DNA from: Acanthamoeba lenticulata
Taxonomy: Eukaryota > Discosea > Longamoebia > Acanthamoebidae
Assembly: GCA_002179805.1 (NCBI GenBank)
Contig: NAVB01002928.1
Location: forward strand, 1-13,895
Reading direction: 5' to 3'
DNA: 13,895 bases
A program made the translations under genes and the position numbers. This document shows positions 8,844 to 13,895 of this stretch, one piece after another (the first letter of the stretch is position 1; each line of letters begins with the position of its first letter). Under the pieces are notes generated by a model. It worked only from the letters and a program-made list of their open reading frames with translations. It was not told the origin of the DNA and searched no databases.

Positions 8844-9686
8844 TTACTCCGCCCTGTTCATGGTCTTGCGTAGTTTGTCCCGCACTTTGATGAATTCAGC
8901 TAGCAAGGCCTGTAAGGAAGGCTGTTAGTTTCGCGGCCAAACCAACTGACAAGCTAGAGGACTAATCGCACCTGTAACAAGCTCTCGTACTTGATGATGA
9001 ACAAAACCACCTTGTCTGCGTGCTCTTTGGAGATATCATCTGCCATATCGAGAGTATACACACAGGCTCAGAGACATAAAGAGATAGCTTGGAAAGAAGG
9101 AACAACCAACCTTCAACTGTGTGCAGAGGACAGGCTCCCTTGGTCGACATGTAGATAAATGTAAAATATGGTAACGACCAAGTCCTTTGAACTGTGGAAA
9201 CATGCATTAACCCAAGCCACAAGAGCCAAAGATATGGAAAGTGCTGTACGTACAGCACTCCTTGCTCCAGATCGTGGGAACGGTTATGGGATCATGGTTC
9301 AACAGAGCAACTGCGCAATCACACATCTGCGGCAAGACAAAGTCAGGTAGTGGGATAAAGGAGGGCACAATGAAAAGAACACTTACTGTAAGTGCCATTT
9401 CGAAGTAGTTCACGGCATCCTCTGCCCGAGGGCACCGGTAGTGGCATTGTGGGCAGAAGAGCTTGAAGTGGTGCGCGTCGCGGAAAAAGGCCAAATGCTC
9501 TTCCTGTCCCCTGATGCAACGTTTTATCTCCTCTACTTGACTGTCAGGGATGGCTGCAATGCCCTCAGCATGGTCTTGCACCTCGTATTCCTCACTTGGC
9601 TCAACGTGCCTCTCCTGACCACGAGCACTAGCCCCGCGCCCCTCCGCCCTACAGTCCTTCTCTCCTTCCTTGTCTCCCTTGTTCAT
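8844..9686 (-). CDS. Unrecognised 195-residue protein with Cys cluster and C-terminal helix
   Basis: Five exons, 9686-9387, 9326-9254, 9191-9111, 9039-8972 and 8909-8844, join with correct phases into 195 residues. The first 45 residues are charged and low in complexity, starting MNKGDKEGEK. Residues 71-85 hold HHFKLFCPQCHYRC, with Cys78, Cys81 and Cys85; further cysteines (MCDC near 102-104) could complete a metal site. The last third (DDISKEHADKV onwards) looks helical, with KYESLLQALLAEFIKVRDKL possibly a coiled coil. I do not recognise the family. Support comes from GC-rich codon choice in exon 1, consistent splice phases at all four introns (59 to 71 nt), and clean in-frame start and stop. 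The ATG is the first in frame, about 80 bases downstream of a TATA-like element. Confidence 0.68.
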
Positions 9687-9765
9687 TGGTGTTGTAAACC
9701 TGGCAGGCTTGGTTGATGCCGCTGACTAGTGCTGGCGTATTGTAGAACGGTTACTGGCTTGAGCC

Positions 9766-9772
9766 TATAAAT
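9766..9772. promoter_or_regulatory. TATA-like element upstream of the 9686 gene
   Basis: TATAAAT on the plus strand, ATTTATA on the minus strand. Read on the minus strand it lies about 80 bases before the ATG at 9686, a plausible core-promoter position. It could equally serve an unknown plus-strand transcript. No transcription start is visible. Confidence 0.35.
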
Positions 9773-9819
9773 CCTCACCCGGAGTTGCGCTCCCGCGGGG
9801 GAAAAACCCTAGTGCCGCA

Positions 9820-9864
9820 GAGTAACGGTCGCGGTTACCTCTCTGCCACGGTCGACCGTTACTC
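9820..9864. repeat. 12-bp perfect inverted repeat
   Basis: GAGTAACGGTCG at 9820-9831 is mirrored by CGACCGTTACTC at 9853-9864 with a 21-base spacer. It could be a hairpin in RNA or paired binding sites in DNA. Both arms contain the TAACGG core. Confidence 0.8.
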
Positions 9865-10146
9865 CCAGCACGGAGCTCTGTGCGTGGAGTTACGGTAGCT
9901 CGCCCTGGTCAGACAAGAATATCCTCATACTTCGATTGGTGGTACTTGTCGACCACTATTCCGGAAAAATGAGGTATAGTAAGCGCAACAGCTCTCCTAC
10001 GCGGTAGGAACTGCGTTAAAAAAAAAATAAAAATAAAAATAAAATAAGCGGATGAACGTGGTAGTTGTTTCTGGTGGCGCGGGCTGCCGAGGATCCAATC
10101 AGAGGTTGCTGCAGAGCAACGATAGCCTGGAAGGCGGAGTTGTTCG

Positions 10147-10338
10147 TTATCTTATGGTCAAAGAACTCGTCTGCGACCGCTTGTCGGCTTCCTGCGGTGT
10201 CGGGCACGCCATGACTGGGACGACGTCGCCGAAGCTACGTGTCGCGCCTTCGCCGTCCGTTTCGCCGTCGTCCTCGTTCTCGCCAACGTCGACCGCTTTG
10301 CCATCGTCCACAATCTCGACCTCAGCAGGCGGGCTCAT
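10147..10338 (-). CDS. Doubtful acidic ORF, possibly frameshifted
   Basis: ATG at 10338 opens 63 residues rich in Asp and Glu (EIVDDGKAVDVGENEDDGET) with GC-rich third positions. After the ORF goes out of frame, another minus-strand frame (10207-10016) gives plausible sequence containing ADEFFDHKITNNSAFQ. Joining the two would need a frameshift or an intron that I cannot place. The plus strand also has open frames of similar length, low in complexity. No family is recognised; it may be part of a broken gene or chance coding potential in GC-rich DNA. Confidence 0.22.
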   Translation of the reverse strand: MSPPAEVEIVDDGKAVDVGENEDDGETDGEGATRSFGDVVPVMACPTPQEADKRSQTSSLTIR

Positions 10339-10648
10339 CGCCGGGGGGGGGGGGCTACTTGGTCTATTTCTGGGCCAACCGGGCTGCACCGCAGCCCGAC
10401 CTGGTGGCTTCCGCCTTTGACTCGGTCCCCTCCTCGGCGGCCTCGCACGCCCTTTCTCGGACGTGAGTTCAACGTCATGCAGCCTAACACCCTGTTTGTT
10501 GACGAAGTCGGCACGCCGTGAGACGGGCGAGCCTCACTGGGAGCCTCACAACGCACAATGCAGCCACAAAACGCCACAGAGGCCTCTGTATTGCCTTGCC
10601 ATTTGTTCCCTTGCCCGGACCCAAGATCAGCTTTCTTCTTACACGAAG
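10339..10648. other. Gap holding a G12 run and a GC hairpin
   Basis: This 310-base stretch follows the stop of the membrane-protein gene (10649) and should include its 3' UTR. It has twelve G in a row (10343-10354) and an 8-bp hairpin, CGGGCTGC / GCAGCCCG, around ACC at 10380-10398. Open frames exist on both strands but none is supported by motifs or by clean splice sites. Confidence 0.5.
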
Positions 10649-12580
10649 TCAGCCGGGGTGGCTTAGTTTCTGTTTTCGCAAGGCGCGTCGGCCGTAGTAG
10701 ATCATCGCCGCCACGCCCACCGCCCAAGCAGCGAGGCTGACCAAGCTCCCTATGCGGACACAGTGCAGTGTTAGAAACGACCAAGATGCGCCAGCAGCTT
10801 TGTCGAAGCGCTCAAACGCACCGAGAATCATGTCCATCCGTAGCTCGCGTTCGAGGACGATCAGCACCGCGTAGATGGGCTCCCCTTGAGCCAAGTAGCC
10901 GACCGTGAGGTTCAGCTGCAAGTCTCCCAGCTCCGTCATCTACATGTCAAGGTGATTCGATCTCAGATGAGTGCTTAATCCCTCCCCCTTCAACCCGTCT
11001 ATGATTCTTACGTACGCGTGTGAGCAGGTGCACATAGTTCTGGCTGCCATGCAGGTGCGCCTTTGGTATGAACAGAGGCCAAGCGTCATCACCTTTTGCG
11101 TGAGTTTCATGATGATGGAGCCTGAGGGCAGGGATGGTGCAGACGCACGGGGTAGGGAGATGCAGGGTTGTTCTGCAAAGCCTGCTCGTGCAATTGGTCG
11201 GCAAAGAACTGCGCCACCTGTGAAGCCCAGCGAAGCAGGGTGTGTGAGAGAGAGGATCATCCTTCGAAGCAACACAGTGGAAAGAATAGTCGCACCTCGC
11301 CGCGGATGCCCTGGGCCACGAAGGCCGAGTGGTCTGTGAAGAACGAGTTGTGTTCATCCAGACCAGGGATCATGGGGACCAGCCGCATGCACTGCACGGT
11401 TGCACAGCGCCAGAGTGAGCAACACGGTCGGAACCGTTGTTGCGGGGGCATGTGGGCAGGTGGAGGCGTACGGCGTCACGAGCGCCCATGTGTGATTTAT
11501 CGGTGTCGATCACGACGACGGCTCGCTCCTTGTGCTCGCCCTTGAGCTCCACGACGGAGGTCGACGGGCGGAGGAACAGCTTGATGCCCTGTTCCTTGTT
11601 CCACATGAATTCATAAAAGGCCTCTGCGTAGCGCGCAATGACGTCAGGGAGTTGAGGCTCGTCAGGACGATGGATTGAATGACAGCTGTTTGTCGTACTC
11701 AGATAGGCTCGGGTGAGCTGCCGGCGGACCTGGTACTGGTCCGGATGCTGAAGGAGCAGACGCAGGTGACCGCAGCCTTGATAGAGCGGGTCGCTGAGCA
11801 GTTCGAGTAGCCGCGGCTGGTCTTTGTCCGGAGGTTTGTGGGTCGGCTCAAACTTGTGGTCCTTCAGAGCTGTTCGCAGTCGTGTGACGGCATGCTGCGT
11901 ACAGGATGAAGATAAGAGGCGGACTTTCTTGCACTAGGGTTGCGCTGCACGAACCTCGTCGGTGTGCAGGTAGAAGCGGCGCGAGTAAGGAATGACGTTG
12001 ATGAAATCCTGAAACAGCAACGCCACCTCTGCATCGCTCAGTTTGCCCCTGCTCGGGATCACCTCCAACAACCGTTCCTCGTATCTGCGCAATGTTGTTC
12101 ATTCTCCTCGTTTAGGCCAGAGTGCTGCTGCTGCTGCAGAGATGAAGGGAGTGGCCATGCATGTCGTACGCCACAAGACCAAGAATAAACTCGCCCGAGT
12201 CGCCTGCTGGCGTGGTGAGGCCGGGTTGTGTCGAGCGGCCGTCGACGCACGACCAGGGCTGCTTTTGGGGGTCCACCCACTCGACCTTTTCTTCCACATG
12301 TGTTCGCACGTCTTCGGCCGTAAGACCACTTACGTTGAGCGTTGCCTCTTGCAGAGGCAGCACCGTGACGTGCTTAAAGAAGCACCTCTCTGCTTCTGCA
12401 GACCAAATCTTTGTCAACCGCTGCAAGCTTTACCAAAGTTGACAAAAGAATAAAGGGCTCACCTGCATTGGCGATAATAAGCAGAAGTAACAAAACGGAT
12501 GCTCGCAGCGTGTGCATGAAGGGTGTGCTGAGCATGCTCAAAACAACGAACTTAACCCGTCCACTCGCCTTTTTCGCCAT
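10649..12580 (-). CDS. Unrecognised single-pass membrane protein with signal sequence
   Basis: Nine exons give 441 residues: 12580-12463, 12395-12170, 12084-11955, 11894-11472, 11391-11296, 11217-11149, 11060-11016, 10939-10822 and 10749-10649. All phases agree. Residues 26-37 form a hydrophobic core after a basic start (MAKKASGRVK), and cleavage after ANA39 is plausible. A second hydrophobic segment (410-427) is followed by GRRALRKQ, so the tail is probably cytosolic and the body lumenal or extracellular (type I). Sequons NVS (60) and NLT (379) fit a secreted body. The large exon 4 contains CGHLRLLLQHPDQY (199-212) and EFMWNKEQG; exon 5 reads PGLDEHNSFFTDHSAF. I do not recognise the family. 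An upstream in-frame ATG near 12619 is possible but lies in AT-rich DNA. The acceptor at 11061 is the weakest boundary. Confidence 0.66.
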
Positions 12581-12689
12581 TGGCTGTAAATGACAAGCAA
12601 ATTTCCTCAAGTTTTTCATTAAAATCACCAACTTTTCTTTTGCTCAATGGCGCCGGACCAAGTTGGTCGCGTTGACGCAAAATCAGGGC

Positions 12690-13895
12690 TCAGGCTGCCG
12701 AGGCTTTCACGTTGTGACTGGCGACAAACTCCAGCAGCTCTGTTCGCTTTGGGTGCGGCGGAACCCCTTCGCGTCCCACGGCCTGCCTCACGCGAGAAAG
12801 AAATACATCACAAGGCCTGAGGTTCCTCGCAATCAGAAGTGAGCGAGCAACGTTGACGTACCATCGCACCCGCGGCGGTGGCCACCACGAGAGACTGCGC
12901 AACGTCGTTGTTTTGTAGATATTGTGCCAAGAAGGCGCCCGAGAAGCAATCCCCAGCCCCCGTGGTGTCCCGGACTGCCAGGTGCAATGGTAAGCGCAGG
13001 TTCGACACAGAGCAGGGCAGAGCGGGTGGGCAAGTACTCGTCACGTCGAACGCGCTGTGCGTCCACACTTGCTTTCCGCGCTTGGCGATGGCGCCTCCCG
13101 GCCCCGTGGTGATGACCACCAAGAGCGCGTCGTTTCCTCGCGTCAGCTCCGTCAGCGCCTCCTCCACGCTGTCCTTCTTTGCGATCGCCATCGCTTCGGT
13201 CTCATTGGGCAAGAACAGGTCCATCTGGCGGGCAGTGCAGTGCGATGATGTGCGCGCGCGTGAGCACCACCGCTCGCGGTAGGCTGCGAGAGAGAAGAGC
13301 AATGATGAGCGTACCAGTTGGATGACGTCGCGGATGCCGTCCTCCCAGCGGTTGGCCGGATCAAAGCCGGTGTCGAGCGAGAGCGTGATGCCCCGATCCC
13401 GCAGCTCGCGGAGCAGGGCAACGAAGCCCTCCTGCAGGCCGCGCATCATAAAGTATCCACAAAAGTGCTGCGCGTCACCGAAGCAGGACCTCACGCGTGA
13501 GTAGCTTGCATGGCTCCACGCGTGCGGGTGGCCGGGCGTTACCACATGCGTGCAGTTGCGGAGGAGTGCAAGGTCGAGGTCGGCCAACGTGACGGCGGCG
13601 GTGGCGCCATAGGTGCTCACGAACGCCCGGTCGTGCTGGCCGCTGAGACACATGCACACTGCGGTCGGGGTGGTCTCCAACACGACCACGCCTGGTCGCC
13701 GTCGGCGCGAGCCCGGGCTCGTCAGCCGAGAAGGAAAAGGCGGAGGAAGGAAAGGAGAAGGGCGCACCGCGTGTGTCGACGGTCGCCTCGTTGGCAATGC
13801 TCACGAGGGTCTGGCCAAAGTGGTCCCGGCCCACGGCGCCAAAGAGCGCCACGCGCGGCGAATCATGTCCCTCGACTGGCTCAAATGCAGCCGAC
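12690..13895 (-). CDS. PfkB-family carbohydrate or nucleoside kinase, N terminus cut by window edge
   Basis: Exons: 13895-13768 (open at the edge), 13691-13543, 13467-13315, 13224-13038, 12974-12862 and 12782-12690, giving 273 visible residues in consistent phase. The family (ribokinase, adenosine kinase, fructokinase and relatives) transfers phosphate from ATP to a sugar or nucleoside hydroxyl. VALFGAVGRDHFGQ is the N-terminal lid region. HFCGYFMMRG follows the first half, and LDTGFDPANRW and DLFLPNETEA match the mid-domain. RDTTGAGDCFSGAFL carries the anion hole and the catalytic Asp of the GAGD motif. The C terminus, AVGREGVPPHP, fits PfkB proteins. The missing N terminus, probably 20 to 40 residues, holds the Gly-Gly substrate motif, so the substrate cannot be named. 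The stop is 109 bases before the next gene's ATG on the same strand. Confidence 0.93.

Larger units (their letters stand above)
9687..10146. other. 460-base non-coding gap with inverted repeats and a TATA-like site
   Basis: No convincing ORF is present on either strand. The gap holds a TATA-like element at 9766-9772, a 12-bp perfect inverted repeat at 9820-9864, several copies of a TAACGG-like core, and an A/T-rich block at 10017-10046. On the minus strand a second reading frame (stop at 10016) overlaps the doubtful acidic ORF. The stretch probably contains the promoter of the gene starting at 9686. Confidence 0.6.

Noticed and set aside
9168..9350. Plus-strand ORF near the TATA-like region
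   Set aside because: It is antisense to exons 2 and 3 of the 195-residue protein and has no motif.
10052..10420. 122-residue plus-strand ORF and the adjoining frame through 10466
   Set aside because: Low-complexity Ser/Pro and Arg-rich sequence that crosses the G12 run, with no recognisable domain or credible splice exit.
12286..12333. GTAAGTGG donor within exon 2 of the membrane protein, with an in-frame acceptor 48 bases on
   Set aside because: The sequence reads through as a normal coding stretch and a 48-nt intron would be the shortest here. An optional in-frame intron remains possible.
1..13895. CRISPR arrays, insertion sequences, rRNA
   Set aside because: No spaced repeats, transposase motifs or rRNA segments were seen; the gene structure is eukaryotic.

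Overview
The window looks like nuclear DNA of an intron-rich, GC-rich amoebozoan, most likely Acanthamoeba or a close relative. Exons are short with G/C-ending codons. About 49 introns can be placed, mostly 50 to 95 nt. The gene set fits too: a kinase-SH2 protein of the amoebozoan SHK type, Sel1 repeats and a eukaryotic tRNA-His. The organism call is inference. All gene models were built by hand by joining exons at GT...AG sites with phase checks, so single boundaries may be off.

Every protein gene I can support lies on the minus strand; only the tRNA is on the plus strand. Reading down the coordinates: a RING/Sel1-repeat protein, cut at base 1 (1-2192); an SH2-domain protein kinase of the SHK type (2438-4969); the B subunit of ribonuclease H2 (5062-6587); a SMUG1-type uracil-DNA glycosylase (6651-7858); a small Mpo1/DUF962 membrane protein (8045-8517); tRNA-His(GTG) on the plus strand (8659-8729); an unrecognised 195-residue protein with a Cys cluster (8844-9686); a 460-base gap with inverted repeats; a doubtful acidic ORF (10147-10338); an unrecognised 441-residue protein with an N-terminal signal and a C-terminal membrane segment (10649-12580); and a PfkB-family sugar or nucleoside kinase cut at the right edge (12690-13895).

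The best functional link is the SMUG1-RNASEH2B pair. They lie head to tail with 63 bases between stop and start, and both families start removal of wrong nucleotides from DNA (uracil and ribonucleotides). The kinase starts 92 bases after the RNASEH2B stop, so three genes are packed with almost no room for separate promoters. The other notable signal is splicing: about 34 of 49 inferred introns have C at donor position +4 (GTACGT or GTGCGT types), unlike the usual GTAAGT.
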